The notes under the pieces were generated by a model that was not told the DNA's origin, did no database searches, and saw nothing but the letters and a program-made list of their open reading frames with translations. From Allobosea sp. (lineage in GTDB: Bacteria > Pseudomonadota > Alphaproteobacteria > Rhizobiales > Beijerinckiaceae): a DNA stretch of 64,000 nt. Made by a program: the position numbers and the translations under genes. Positions 15,505 to 24,146 of the stretch are shown piece by piece (position 1 is the first letter of the stretch; every line of letters starts with the position of its first letter). The stretch is taken from NCBI GenBank assembly GCA_024231975.1, contig JAAEQB010000074.1, positions 49,373 through 113,372 on the forward strand. Reading direction: 5' to 3'.

Positions 15505-17295
15505 TTATCCGTGCACATAGCTGCCGGGCGCCGAACCAAGGCCGTGATCGTCGATGGCCCGGGCGGGAACGCACCCGCTCGAATGCTCACTGAGCCAGTC
15601 GACCCAGGCAGGCCACCATGATCCCTGCCGAAGAGAAGCCCCAGCCAGCCACTGCTCCGGCGTTGCATGATGGTCGTGAGCCAGCATCGTGCCGATACGG
15701 AAGCGGCGTCCGGCCTGCGTTGGCGGAGCGACGATGCCGCGATTGTGGCCGGCGTCGGTCAGCACGAAGGTCACATCGGCATCGGCCAGCTGATGGATCT
15801 TGTAGACGGACCGCCACGGTGCCACGTGGTCATATTCGGTGCCGACGGCGAAGATTGGGCTATGGACGTCGCGCAGCGATACCGCTTGCCCCTCGACCTG
15901 AAAGCGCCCTTCGGCCAGATCATTGTTCAGATAGAAGGCGCGAAGATATTCGGAGTGCATGCGCGCCGGCATGCGGGTTGCATCCGTCGACCAGGTCGTG
16001 ATGTCGGTCGCCTCTTCCCGTTGTCCGAGGAGATAGGTCCGGACGATGCGCGACCAGATCAGATCGTTCGAGCGCAGCAGGTGGAAGGTCCCCGCCATAC
16101 GTGCGGCCTCGAGCACGCCGTCCTCCGCCATCACGTCGTCGAGGATCGCAAGCTGGCTCTCGTCGACGAAGAGGCTGAGCTCACCGGCCTCGCGAAAGTC
16201 GACCTGCGCGGCGAGGAAGGTCAGGCTTGCCAGGCGGTCGTCGAGATCGCGTGCCATGGCGGCAGCCGTGAGGGCGAGCAGGGTTCCGCCGATGCAATAG
16301 CCGACGGCGTGAAGACGGCTGGCGCCGGTCGCTGCGAGGGCCGCCGCGAAGGCCGGTTGCACGCCGGACAGGCGATAGTCGTCCAGGCCGACATCACGAT
16401 CGGAGAGCTCGGGATTCTTCCAGGAGATGACGAAGACCGTGAAGCCCTGCTCGACCAGATGCCGGATCAGCGAGTTCTCCGGACGCAGGTCGAGAATATA
16501 GTATTTCATGATCCAGGCCGGCACGATCACGACCGGCTCGGCCCGAACCTCGCCGGTGGATGGTGCGTATTGAATGATCTCCGCCAGCGGAGTGCGGTGA
16601 ACGACTTTGCCCTCCGTCAGTGCGACTTGCTGGCCTGGCTGGAACTGCAGCGCTTCGCGCGGGCCTTCGCGTCTGGCCAGCCGGGCCACGTCCTCGAGCG
16701 CGAACATGGTGCCGCGAAGCAGGTTGAATCCGCGTTCCCGAACGGTTGTGTCGACAACTTCGGGATTGCTCCAGGGCCAGTTTGATGGCGCGAGCAGATC
16801 GAGCGTCTGCCTGCCGACGAAGTTGAGCTGGGCAAGGTGATGCGGCGTTGCGCCGTGGACGTCGCGGGTCGCCAGGTCCCACAGGCGCTCGCTCGCGAGC
16901 AGGCCTTCCGCATAGAGCGCATAGGGCCAGCGTTGCCAGGATGGATGGCGAAAGCGCTTGTCATGCGGCAGGGAGCGCTCACAAGGCGTGCAGACGTTGC
17001 TGGTGTTCGCGCTCGACGCCAGCTCGGTGAGGCGCATCGTCTCGGCCAATCCTTGGCGTGCGAGCTCGGCAAGCCGGCCCGGCGACGCGGCGAGATGAAG
17101 CGACCAATCGAACCAGGCTTCCGCCAGTCCCATCGGCGAGAACCCTGCGAACGAACGGCCGATCGCCGCATGGAGCAGTCGGTCGACGCGCGGCTCGCCG
17201 CAAGCCGGACTTGCCGCCGGCGCTTCCCGGTTCGCGGTCACCGCGATCGGCGTTGCGGAGGAAAGGGTGGAACGCTGTGAAGTGGCGGCGGTCAT
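15505..17295 (-). CDS. phaC: Class I polyhydroxyalkanoate synthase
   Basis: A 596-residue granule-bound polymerase that joins 3-hydroxyacyl-CoA units into PHB. It has the PhaC N-terminal domain, then an alpha/beta hydrolase fold with the lipase-like box GYCIGG, whose nucleophile is Cys334; Asp489 (in EYDHVAPW) and His517 (in DAGHNRG) complete the triad. Size and triad spacing match class I enzymes of about 590 residues. I chose the ATG at 17295 (GGAG upstream); the longer frame to 17565 crosses the promoter region. It is divergent from a phasin gene across a FixK-type box at 17357. Confidence 0.92.
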   Translation of the reverse strand: MTAATSQRSTLSSATPIAVTANREAPAASPACGEPRVDRLLHAAIGRSFAGFSPMGLAEAWFDWSLHLAASPGRLAELARQGLAETMRLTELASSANTSNVCTPCERSLPHDKRFRHPSWQRWPYALYAEGLLASERLWDLATRDVHGATPHHLAQLNFVGRQTLDLLAPSNWPWSNPEVVDTTVRERGFNLLRGTMFALEDVARLARREGPREALQFQPGQQVALTEGKVVHRTPLAEIIQYAPSTGEVRAEPVVIVPAWIMKYYILDLRPENSLIRHLVEQGFTVFVISWKNPELSDRDVGLDDYRLSGVQPAFAAALAATGASRLHAVGYCIGGTLLALTAAAMARDLDDRLASLTFLAAQVDFREAGELSLFVDESQLAILDDVMAEDGVLEAARMAGTFHLLRSNDLIWSRIVRTYLLGQREEATDITTWSTDATRMPARMHSEYLRAFYLNNDLAEGRFQVEGQAVSLRDVHSPIFAVGTEYDHVAPWRSVYKIHQLADADVTFVLTDAGHNRGIVAPPTQAGRRFRIGTMLAHDHHATPEQWLAGASLRQGSWWPAWVDWLSEHSSGCVPARAIDDHGLGSAPGSYVHG

Positions 17296-17356
17296 GGCGG
17301 CTCCATGCGGATCCGAGCAACTCCCGAAAGCATGCTTGCGGGCGCCGGTCGTCGCT

Positions 17357-17370
17357 TTGACCTGCGTCAA
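17357..17370. promoter_or_regulatory. FixK/FNR-type box between phaC and phasin
   Basis: TTGACCTGCGTCAA, a perfect palindrome in the divergent phaC/phasin intergenic region. Its centre is 68 bp from the phaC start and 83 bp from the phasin start. Confidence 0.75.
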
Positions 17371-17446
17371 GGCAATGAGACGCCGGACGCGGCAATGGTC
17401 TCGTGTGCAGCCTGGATACCGCACGATCCCAGAAACGGAGGCGGAT

Positions 17447-17836
17447 ATGACCAATGTGAAGTCGAACCAGCAGGCGGCCAAGGATGCGATCGCCGGGCTG
17501 GATGGAATTGCCCGGACCGCACAGTCGCAGCTCAAGGCGGCAGCCGCGATCCCGCAGGCGATCATCGAGGCGAACTGGGCGATCGCGTCCGAGTTCCTGA
17601 GCTTCGCAAGCCGGCGCCTGCAGGCTCAAGCGGATCTCTGCCGCAGCCTCGACCGCTGCCAGGAACTCGGCGAGGCGGTCGACGTCCAGCGCCAGTTCAC
17701 CGAACGCGTCACCAAGGACTACTCGGACGAGGTGAACCAGCTCTCCGAAGTCATGCGCCGCAACATCGCCTCGCTGTCGGCGGTCGGGGCCGAACTGGTT
17801 GCGGAGGGCGGCGACAAGGGCAGGCTGGCGGCGTGA
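17447..17836 (+). CDS. Phasin-family PHB granule protein
   Basis: 129 residues, almost wholly helical (LKAAAAIPQAIIEANWAIASEFLSF then LCRSLDRCQELGEAVDVQRQF), typical of phasins that coat PHB granules and control their size. ATG 17447 has an ACGGAGG site upstream. It is divergent from phaC. A GTG overlapping its stop opens a truncated copy of the start of a P-type ATPase (17834-18012), and the phasin C-terminal segment reappears at 19396. Confidence 0.85.
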   Translation: MTNVKSNQQAAKDAIAGLDGIARTAQSQLKAAAAIPQAIIEANWAIASEFLSFASRRLQAQADLCRSLDRCQELGEAVDVQRQFTERVTKDYSDEVNQLSEVMRRNIASLSAVGAELVAEGGDKGRLAA

Positions 17837-18012
17837 TCGGCGCGGCCTTGTCCGCTCATCCAGGGGACAGGGATAGGCGCGGGATCATGGCAGCGCCCCT
17901 GGTGGGACTGCCGCTCGGCCTGATCCGGCGGCTGTCCAGACCAGGCAAAGGCCTGCCGGACTTGGAAAAGATCGTCCGGCCCCATTCACTGGGCTGTCCG
18001 ACGGGCGATTGA
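17834..18012 (+). pseudogene. Truncated copy of the heavy-metal ATPase N-terminus
   Basis: The frame after the phasin stop contains GIMAAPLVGLPLGL, matching GIVAVPLMGLPLGL near residue 35 of the intact ATPase at 19509, with about 45 alignable bases (17880-17925 against 19598-19643). The match is lost after that, and the frame stops at 18012. Together with the phasin tail copied at 19396, this shows a duplicated phasin/ATPase junction. Confidence 0.6.
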
Positions 18013-18040
18013 AGCGAAATCGAACTGCACTGCTGGCGAT

Positions 18041-18054
18041 TTGATCTAGCTCAA
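18041..18054. promoter_or_regulatory. FixK/FNR-type box (PilZ gene)
   Basis: TTGATCTAGCTCAA, a perfect TTGA-N6-TCAA palindrome centred 56 bp before the start of the receiver/GGDEF-like/PilZ gene. Confidence 0.75.
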
Positions 18055-18103
18055 CGACACGCTCCCCGATTTCACGCTGGGTTGAACCAACGACACCTAT
18101 TGC

Positions 18104-19336
18104 ATGGGGTGGGGAATGGAGGGGCAGGCGACATCGGAAAATGGCGTCATCGCCGCTCTTTGGGGCGATGACGCGCAAGGCGAGGAACTCGCCGCCCATC
18201 TGAGAGCGCGAAGCGCCTGCATGGTGTCCGCCGCCGGGAATCTCGACGAACTTGACCACTTGGTCAGTCGCAATCGCGTCGAGTGCGTGCTCTGCTCGGA
18301 CACCGGTCTCGATGAAGGGTTGCCCCTGCTCGGCAGCGTCGTCGACCGCGTATCGGGGCGCGCTCCGGTCATATTTGTGGCGCCGGAAAAACGTCAGGAT
18401 GCGGTCATTCAGGCCTTCCGTCTTGGAGCACGCGACTGTGTCACGATGACGGAAGCCTGCGCCGACGACCTCGTCGAGGCGATCCAGCGGCTGAGAACGG
18501 CGTTTGGTCGCGGTCCGTCGCGCAGTGCGCACGCGCACGACGATCCCTCCGCGGCCGGGCAGCTCCCAATGAACTTGCTGTCTCCCGAAAAATTGGTCCG
18601 CAAGCTCGACGAAGCGCGGGCAAATGCCGGCAATGGGATTGGTATCCTGGCAATTCAAATCATGGAGCTAGGCTACTTCGCCGCCAAATTCGGGCGCCAG
18701 ACAGCCGAAGAGCTCTCTCGCGAATTCGCGAAGCGCCTGAATTTGGCGCTCCAGGGGACTGGCTATTTTTGCCGACGGCCAGATGCGAGTTTTGTGGCTT
18801 TGCTAATCCCGATCTCGGGAGCCGCTGCGTTGGAGATGGCGATTGGCCAGATCTCGAATCAGCTGAGCTTCGCAGTGCGGCTGAGCGATCTGGATTTCCG
18901 CATTGAAAGCGTCATCGGCGCCTGCGACTCCGGCATTGCACACGAAGCGCTTCTGGCAATCGAATGCGCCGACAAATCCCTGGAAAACGCGATGGCACGA
19001 GGGGTCCGCTATCATATAGCCGATGCGGATACCTATGGCGTGCCGCTGCAGCATTCATTTGCCCGCGGGCGCGGTCGCAGAATGAACCGTCGCCTTGGCG
19101 AACGATCCCGCGTCAACAAGCGCGCCAAGCTCATCCTCCCGCACCTCAACGCAACAATTGATTGCACGGTTCTTGATGTCTCATCGACCGGCGCACGCCT
19201 GCGGATCAACAGCAGCCTAGTCGCACCGGAAGAGTTTGAGCTGATGCTGCCACACCAAGCTCACAGGCGGCAGGTGAAAGTACGCTGGCGGCGGCAAAAG
19301 GAGTTGGGCGTGGAATTCATGGACAAGCCGGCTTGA
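18104..19336 (+). CDS. Receiver-like / degenerate GGDEF / PilZ protein
   Basis: 410 residues in three parts. Residues 10-135 resemble a response-regulator receiver, but the usual Asp strand reads VLCSDTG, so phosphorylation is doubtful. Residues 160-300 look like a GGDEF domain with the active motif lost (RRPDASF). Residues 325-408 are a PilZ domain with RSRVNKRAK and DVSSTGARLRI, matching the RxxxR and DxSxxG c-di-GMP-binding signature in spacing. It is probably a c-di-GMP effector rather than a cyclase. A perfect FixK-type box lies 56 bp upstream, linking second-messenger output to oxygen. An alternative ATG is at 18116. Confidence 0.7.
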   Translation: MGWGMEGQATSENGVIAALWGDDAQGEELAAHLRARSACMVSAAGNLDELDHLVSRNRVECVLCSDTGLDEGLPLLGSVVDRVSGRAPVIFVAPEKRQDAVIQAFRLGARDCVTMTEACADDLVEAIQRLRTAFGRGPSRSAHAHDDPSAAGQLPMNLLSPEKLVRKLDEARANAGNGIGILAIQIMELGYFAAKFGRQTAEELSREFAKRLNLALQGTGYFCRRPDASFVALLIPISGAAALEMAIGQISNQLSFAVRLSDLDFRIESVIGACDSGIAHEALLAIECADKSLENAMARGVRYHIADADTYGVPLQHSFARGRGRRMNRRLGERSRVNKRAKLILPHLNATIDCTVLDVSSTGARLRINSSLVAPEEFELMLPHQAHRRQVKVRWRRQKELGVEFMDKPA

Positions 19337-19395
19337 TCGGCCCGCCGTCGAATCCTCCGCCTTGAATATGCCTTTGGCAAAGAGGCGGATCGGCA

Positions 19396-19512
19396 ATGCC
19401 CAGGAAACCCCCGAGGCCCGCAGAGATCATTCGCCGCAACATTGTCTCGCTTTTGACCGCCGACACCTTGCCGGTGGTAGATCCAGCTGACCAAGACAGG
19501 CTGCTGACATGA
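19396..19512 (+). pseudogene. 38-codon phasin C-terminal remnant coupled to the ATPase gene
   Basis: A short frame reading ..PAEIIRRNIVSLL..DQDRLLT aligns without gaps to the last 31 residues of the phasin at 17447 (..LSEVMRRNIASLS..DKGRLAA). Its stop overlaps the ATPase ATG as ATGA. It could still act as a leader that couples translation to the ATPase. Confidence 0.6.
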
Positions 19513-21407
19513 TCGGCTCACCGCCCCAAATCGTCCCCGCCTCTCCGGAAAGCAGCGGCGGGGAGGGCGCGATTGCCTGGTTTCATGGCTCGTTGAAGCG
19601 CGGGATCGTGGCAGTCCCTCTGATGGGGCTACCACTCGGGCTCGCCCTGTTGCTAGCTGATGCGGAGTACGCAGCGAACATCGCCTGGACGGTCGCGGCG
19701 TTGCCGGTCCTCGCCAAGCTCGCGCTCGACATCGTCGTCAGCCTGCGCCGCAGAGAGTTCGGCCTCGACATCGCAGCGGCCCTGTCGATGAGCGCCGCTC
19801 TCTCTGTCGGCGAGAGCTTGGCCGCTGCGATCGTCGCACTGATGTACGCGGGCGGGCAATATCTGGAGGCCTTCGCCGAAAGACGTGCGCAGCGGGACAT
19901 GACCGCGCTGCTGGCGCGCCAACCGGTTCGGGCCATGCGCTTCGACGGCGATGGGCTGCGCGAAGTGTTTGCGGAAGATATTGTTCCCGGCGATCGATTG
20001 CTGATCCGGCAGGGCGATGTCACGCCTGTCGACGGGCTGATCAAGAAGGGGATTGCCCGGCTGGACCTGTCGGCTTTGACCGGTGAATCCCTGCCGGTTC
20101 GCCGCGAAATCGGTGCCGAGATCGCAAGCGGGGCGAGCAATATCGGCGAGGCCTTCGAGCTTGTCGCTTCCCGCGCGGCGAAGGACAGCGTCTACGCTGG
20201 CATCGTCCGAATGGTCGAAGCCGCGCAGCGTTCCAAGGCGCCGATGTCGCGGCTCGCCGATCACTATGCGCTGGGTTTCCTCGCGATCACCGTTGCGCTG
20301 GCGGGCCTGGCCTGGTCCGCGAGCGGCGATCCCGTCCGAGCCGTCGCCGTCCTGGTGATTGCCACCCCGTGCCCTCTGCTGCTTGCCGTCCCTGTGGCAC
20401 TCGTGGCCGGCATGTCGCGCGCAGCGCGGCATGGGATTCTCGTCAAGGGAGCGCAGGTCATCGAAGGTCTCGCCGGCATTCGCGCGATCGTGCTCGACAA
20501 GACCGGCACGCTGACAGAGGGGCGCCTTCGCCTCGCCGGCATCGAGCTGGCCGAGCCGCCTGTCTGCGACGGGAGCACGCTTCTGCGGCTCGCGGCGTCC
20601 CTCGACCAGGCGTCACCACATGTCGCAGCGCGTGCCCTCGTCGATGACGCTCGGGACCGTGGCCTTTCCCTCGCGGTTCCCGACACGGTGAGGGAAACGG
20701 CAGGCGAGGGCATTGCCGGCGACGTCGAGGGACTGCATGTCGTCCTGGGCGGCTGGAATTTCGTGATGGGCCGGATCGCGCCGTGCGACACCGAAAGCCA
20801 AGCATCTGCTTCAGATGGGACGCCAATCGTCGCCGTCGCGATCGATGGCAAGCTCGCGGGCAGGATCCTGCTCTCCGACCGCTTGCGCGATGGCGCGGAA
20901 GACGTGCTCGGCGAATTACGTTCCCTCGGAGTCGAGCGGGTGGTCCTGGCCACCGGAGACCTGCCGAAGATCGCGGCGGCAATGACCGCGGGATTGCCGT
21001 TCGATGCCGTCCACGCCGACCGATCCGCAGCCGACAAGGTCGCTATCGTCAAGGCAGAGCAGCGCCGCGGGCCGGTCATGATGGTTGGCGACGGCGTCAA
21101 CGATGCCCCGGCGCTCGCGGCCGCGACGATCGGAGCCGCACTAGGCACGCACGGCTCGGCCGCGTCAGCCGAGACGGCCGACATGGTCCTGCTGGTCGAC
21201 AGCCTGGATCGTCTCCCGCTCGCATTGCGGATTGCACGCCGCGCCCGCGACGTCGCGCTCCAGAGCGTCTTCGCCGGTATCGGGCTGTCGCTCTTGGGCA
21301 TGGCTGCGGCGGCCATGGGATGGCTGACCCCCGTGCAGGGGGCTCTGCTGCAAGAGACGATCGATGTCGCGGTGGTGCTCAACGCGCTGCGGGCCCTGAG
21401 CGACTGA
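19509..21407 (+). CDS. Heavy-metal translocating P1B-type ATPase
   Basis: 632 residues. The phosphorylation site is DKTGT (Asp330), the TGES actuator loop is at about 190-200, and GDGVNDAP is near 530. The ion-site motif in the core helix is TPC (286-288) instead of the CPC of Cu/Zn pumps, so metal choice is uncertain. No N-terminal metal-binding CxxC domain is present. Family members export transition metals across the inner membrane. Translation is coupled by ATGA to the 38-codon phasin remnant. No FixK-type box was found directly upstream, but the PilZ transcript may read through. Confidence 0.9.
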   Translation: MIGSPPQIVPASPESSGGEGAIAWFHGSLKRGIVAVPLMGLPLGLALLLADAEYAANIAWTVAALPVLAKLALDIVVSLRRREFGLDIAAALSMSAALSVGESLAAAIVALMYAGGQYLEAFAERRAQRDMTALLARQPVRAMRFDGDGLREVFAEDIVPGDRLLIRQGDVTPVDGLIKKGIARLDLSALTGESLPVRREIGAEIASGASNIGEAFELVASRAAKDSVYAGIVRMVEAAQRSKAPMSRLADHYALGFLAITVALAGLAWSASGDPVRAVAVLVIATPCPLLLAVPVALVAGMSRAARHGILVKGAQVIEGLAGIRAIVLDKTGTLTEGRLRLAGIELAEPPVCDGSTLLRLAASLDQASPHVAARALVDDARDRGLSLAVPDTVRETAGEGIAGDVEGLHVVLGGWNFVMGRIAPCDTESQASASDGTPIVAVAIDGKLAGRILLSDRLRDGAEDVLGELRSLGVERVVLATGDLPKIAAAMTAGLPFDAVHADRSAADKVAIVKAEQRRGPVMMVGDGVNDAPALAAATIGAALGTHGSAASAETADMVLLVDSLDRLPLALRIARRARDVALQSVFAGIGLSLLGMAAAAMGWLTPVQGALLQETIDVAVVLNALRALSD

Positions 21408-21512
21408 CGAGCGTCGCTATCGCTCATGCGGTCGCAGGCCTGGCTCCGTTGGAACTCGCCTCACCGCTGTCGAGTTCGGTGGGCATCGACACAATGCCAA
21501 TGCGCGCCGGCG

Positions 21513-21526
21513 TTGAGGGACATCAA
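21513..21526. promoter_or_regulatory. FixK/FNR-type box (APH-AAA gene)
   Basis: TTGAGGGACATCAA, a perfect palindrome centred 63 bp before the APH-AAA start codon. Confidence 0.7.
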
Positions 21527-21582
21527 GGGCATAGAGGCCTGCCCCCAGCTAGTCTTTCTGGCGCGCAGCCGGAGTCCCCAGG

Positions 21583-23094
21583 ATGGATGTCGACAGGCAG
21601 AACGATGTCATCGCCTTCTTGTGCTCGCGGTGGGCGTTCGGTTCGGATCGGCCGCCGGACGAGACGATCTCGACGCATATCTCGACAGTGCTGCTGTTCG
21701 GCGATCGAGCCTTCAAGCTGAAGCGGCCAGTGCGCCTTCCCTATGTCGATCTTTCCAGCCCGGACCGCCGGCTGCAGCTTTGCGAGCGCGAGCTGGAGTT
21801 GAACCGCCGGACGGCGCCTGATCTCTATCGCCAGGTGCACCGCATTACCTGCGAGCCCGACGGCCGCCTCGCATTGAACGGCAACGGCCGACTCGTCGAT
21901 GCCGTCCTCGAGATGCGGCGCTTCGACGGTGCCATGCTGTTCGACAAGCTGACCGGCGCAGGGAGATTGACCGGAGCGCAGATCGAGGATCTCGCGGACG
22001 TCATCGCCGAATTCCATCGATCCGCCCCTGTCGCCGACGATGCCGGCGGCGCCGAGCGCCTGCGCCGCGTGCTCGACGTCAACACGCGCGCTTTCGCAGG
22101 GGCGCCGCAGCTTCAGCCGGATGCCGTCGCGGCAGCGGATGCCGCGTGCCGCGCGGCTTTGACGCGTCATGCCGCTCTGCTCGATCAGCGCGCACGAGAC
22201 GGCTTCGTGAGGCGCGTGCATGGCGATCTGCACCTTCGCAACATCTGCCTGATCGACGGCAGGCCGATCTTGTTCGACTGCCTCGAATTCGACGAGGATC
22301 TCGCCACAACCGACGTGCTCTACGATCTCGCCTTCGCGCTGATGGACCTGTGGCATCGCGGCGCGAAGCGCTTGGCCAACATCCTGTTCAACCGCTATCT
22401 CGACGCGACCGCAGACGATGCCGGCATCGCCCTGCTTCCGCTCTTCATGGCGGTGCGCGCCGCGGTGCGGGCCCATGTTACGGCGCGAACCGCGATCACC
22501 GGGCAAACCACCCCCGAAGCGCAGGGCTATCTCGAGCTCTGCCGCGAGCTCCTCAGCGAAAGCCCACCGACCCTGACGGCCATCGGCGGTTATTCCGGCT
22601 CGGGGAAATCGACCGTCGCCACCGCGGTCGCGCCGTGCCTGGGAGCCGCACCCGGTGCGCGCATCGTCTCCAGCGATCGCTTCCGGAAACGCCTCTTCGG
22701 CGTCGCAGCGCGCGTACGCCTGCCGGCAGATGCGTATCGAACGGAGGTCTCCACCCGTGTCTATGCCGAGCTTGCCGAAACCGCGGAGCGCGTCTTGCGG
22801 GATGGCCGATCCGTCATCGCAGATGCGGTGTTCGACCGGCAGACCGATCGTGATCGTTTCGCCGGGATCGCGGCCCGTGCCGGTGCCGTGTTCCGTGGCA
22901 TCTGGCTGGACGCGCCAGCGAGGACCCTGGTCGATCGGGTCGAGCACCGACGGGACGATCCTTCCGATGCCACGTCGGACGTGGTGGCGCAGCAAATCGC
23001 AAGGCATGGGGCGCCGACGGACTGGACCACGATCCGCACTGACATCGAAGCGGCGAGCGTAGCCGCGGCAGTGAAGCGCGCCTTGCTCGGCTGA
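21583..23094 (+). CDS. Fused aminoglycoside-phosphotransferase-like / AAA kinase
   Basis: A 503-residue two-domain protein. The N-terminal part (about 1-320) has an APH-like kinase fold with the catalytic loop HGDLHLRN (about 211) and FDCLEFDE. The C-terminal part (about 335-503) is a P-loop kinase with GYSGSGKST (336-344) and a lid region DRVEHRRDDPSDAT. Related fused proteins occur next to universal stress genes in many proteobacteria, but their substrate is unknown; the name does not imply drug resistance. It lies between the metal ATPase and a USP, with its own FixK-type box. Confidence 0.85.
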   Translation: MDVDRQNDVIAFLCSRWAFGSDRPPDETISTHISTVLLFGDRAFKLKRPVRLPYVDLSSPDRRLQLCERELELNRRTAPDLYRQVHRITCEPDGRLALNGNGRLVDAVLEMRRFDGAMLFDKLTGAGRLTGAQIEDLADVIAEFHRSAPVADDAGGAERLRRVLDVNTRAFAGAPQLQPDAVAAADAACRAALTRHAALLDQRARDGFVRRVHGDLHLRNICLIDGRPILFDCLEFDEDLATTDVLYDLAFALMDLWHRGAKRLANILFNRYLDATADDAGIALLPLFMAVRAAVRAHVTARTAITGQTTPEAQGYLELCRELLSESPPTLTAIGGYSGSGKSTVATAVAPCLGAAPGARIVSSDRFRKRLFGVAARVRLPADAYRTEVSTRVYAELAETAERVLRDGRSVIADAVFDRQTDRDRFAGIAARAGAVFRGIWLDAPARTLVDRVEHRRDDPSDATSDVVAQQIARHGAPTDWTTIRTDIEAASVAAAVKRALLG

Positions 23095-23137
23095 GCTGGC
23101 GCAACCGGTTGTGCCCTCGCACCAAGCGAGCCGCTGC

Positions 23138-23151
23138 TTGCGGCAAATCAA
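23138..23151. promoter_or_regulatory. FixK/FNR-type box (second USP)
   Basis: TTGCGGCAAATCAA, one base off the palindrome, centred 64 bp before the USP start at 23209. Confidence 0.65.
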
Positions 23152-23208
23152 TGCCGTCCTCTCCATCCAGGTCGAAGCTTCCTTGCCACTCCAACCAGGG
23201 GGATCGTC

Positions 23209-24057
23209 ATGGAACGGAACACGGCATCATCACAGGAAACCGGCTTTGCCAGCATCATGGTGCCGCTCAACCTCGGCGCCGGTGCGGCTGATCGCGTCAA
23301 GCTCTCGCTCTCGCTCGCCGAGCGGTTCGGCAGTCGGTTGATCGGCATCGCCGCGCAGGACATCGTGGTCCCCTACATGGGCGACGGCACGGCCAGCATC
23401 GACGAGTTGCTGATCGAGCAGGCGCGACAGGCTGCGACGGATGACGTGGCCAAAGCCGAGGAAACTTTCCGACGTACCGCCGGCCACTACAACGGCATCG
23501 CCTGGCGCAGCGAAATCGCGGCATCTTTGCCCTTCGTCCTCCGCAACGCCCGTGCCGCGGACATCGTTGTCGTCGGCCGCCAAGCTTCGCTCGATGCGCC
23601 GCAAGGAAAGATGGCACTGGCACCCGCCGATCTCGTCATGGAACTCGGCCGCCCGCTGCTGATTGCGCCCCCGGACATAACCAGCCTCGCGGCGGAGCGT
23701 ATCGTGATCGCATGGCGCGACACGCGAGAGGCGCGGCGGGCTGTCTGGGATGCGCTTCCGTTCCTGAAGCGCGCAGAAGCGGTGACCATCGTCTCCCTGG
23801 GAGCGGACGCTCGCGAGCAGGGCGCGGAGGACGTTCGTGGTCATCTTGCCTTGCATGGCGTTTCCGCCGATGTGGATGTCCGCACGAATATCACAGGCTT
23901 CGCGGCTGAGGAGCTCATCGCCTGCGCCAGGCGCAAGAACGCTGATCTGATCGTCGCCGGCGCTTACGGCCATAGCCGCATGCGTGAATGGCTGCTCGGC
24001 GGAATGACCGCGGACCTGCTCGACACGACGCCCGTCTGCTGCCTGATGTCCCACTAG
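23209..24057 (+). CDS. Universal stress protein (tandem Usp domains)
   Basis: 282 residues with two Usp folds (about 12-145 and 160-282). The N-terminal half starts SIMVPLNLGAGAADRVKLSLSLAERF. The C-terminal half ends with DLIVAGAYGHSRMREWLLGGMT, matching the ATP-binding G-2x-G-9x-G(S/T) type except for the last residues. ATG 23209 follows an AGGGGG-like site. It is convergent with another USP gene across a hairpin. It is a member of the FixK-box set. Confidence 0.9.
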   Translation: MERNTASSQETGFASIMVPLNLGAGAADRVKLSLSLAERFGSRLIGIAAQDIVVPYMGDGTASIDELLIEQARQAATDDVAKAEETFRRTAGHYNGIAWRSEIAASLPFVLRNARAADIVVVGRQASLDAPQGKMALAPADLVMELGRPLLIAPPDITSLAAERIVIAWRDTREARRAVWDALPFLKRAEAVTIVSLGADAREQGAEDVRGHLALHGVSADVDVRTNITGFAAEELIACARRKNADLIVAGAYGHSRMREWLLGGMTADLLDTTPVCCLMSH

Positions 24058-24106
24058 AGGCAGGTCAGGCCCGGCGGCTCGGGTGGGTCGCTAGCGTGAA
24101 AGGCTT

Positions 24107-24133
24107 ACCCGGCCGGCGATCTTCCGGCCGGGT
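24107..24133. terminator. Hairpin between convergent USP genes
   Basis: 10-bp perfect stem (24107-24116 with 24124-24133) around a 7-base loop, between two converging stop codons. The U-tract is weak, so it may be a bidirectional terminator of modest strength. Confidence 0.6.
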
Positions 24134-24146
24134 TATTGCAAGCCAG

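Noticed and set aside
15667..16785. 372-codon plus-strand open frame
   Set aside because: Antisense to phaC, whose catalytic triad is clear.
21523..23166. 547-codon minus-strand open frame
   Set aside because: Antisense to the APH-AAA gene, whose motifs are clear; the long frame is a GC-rich artefact.
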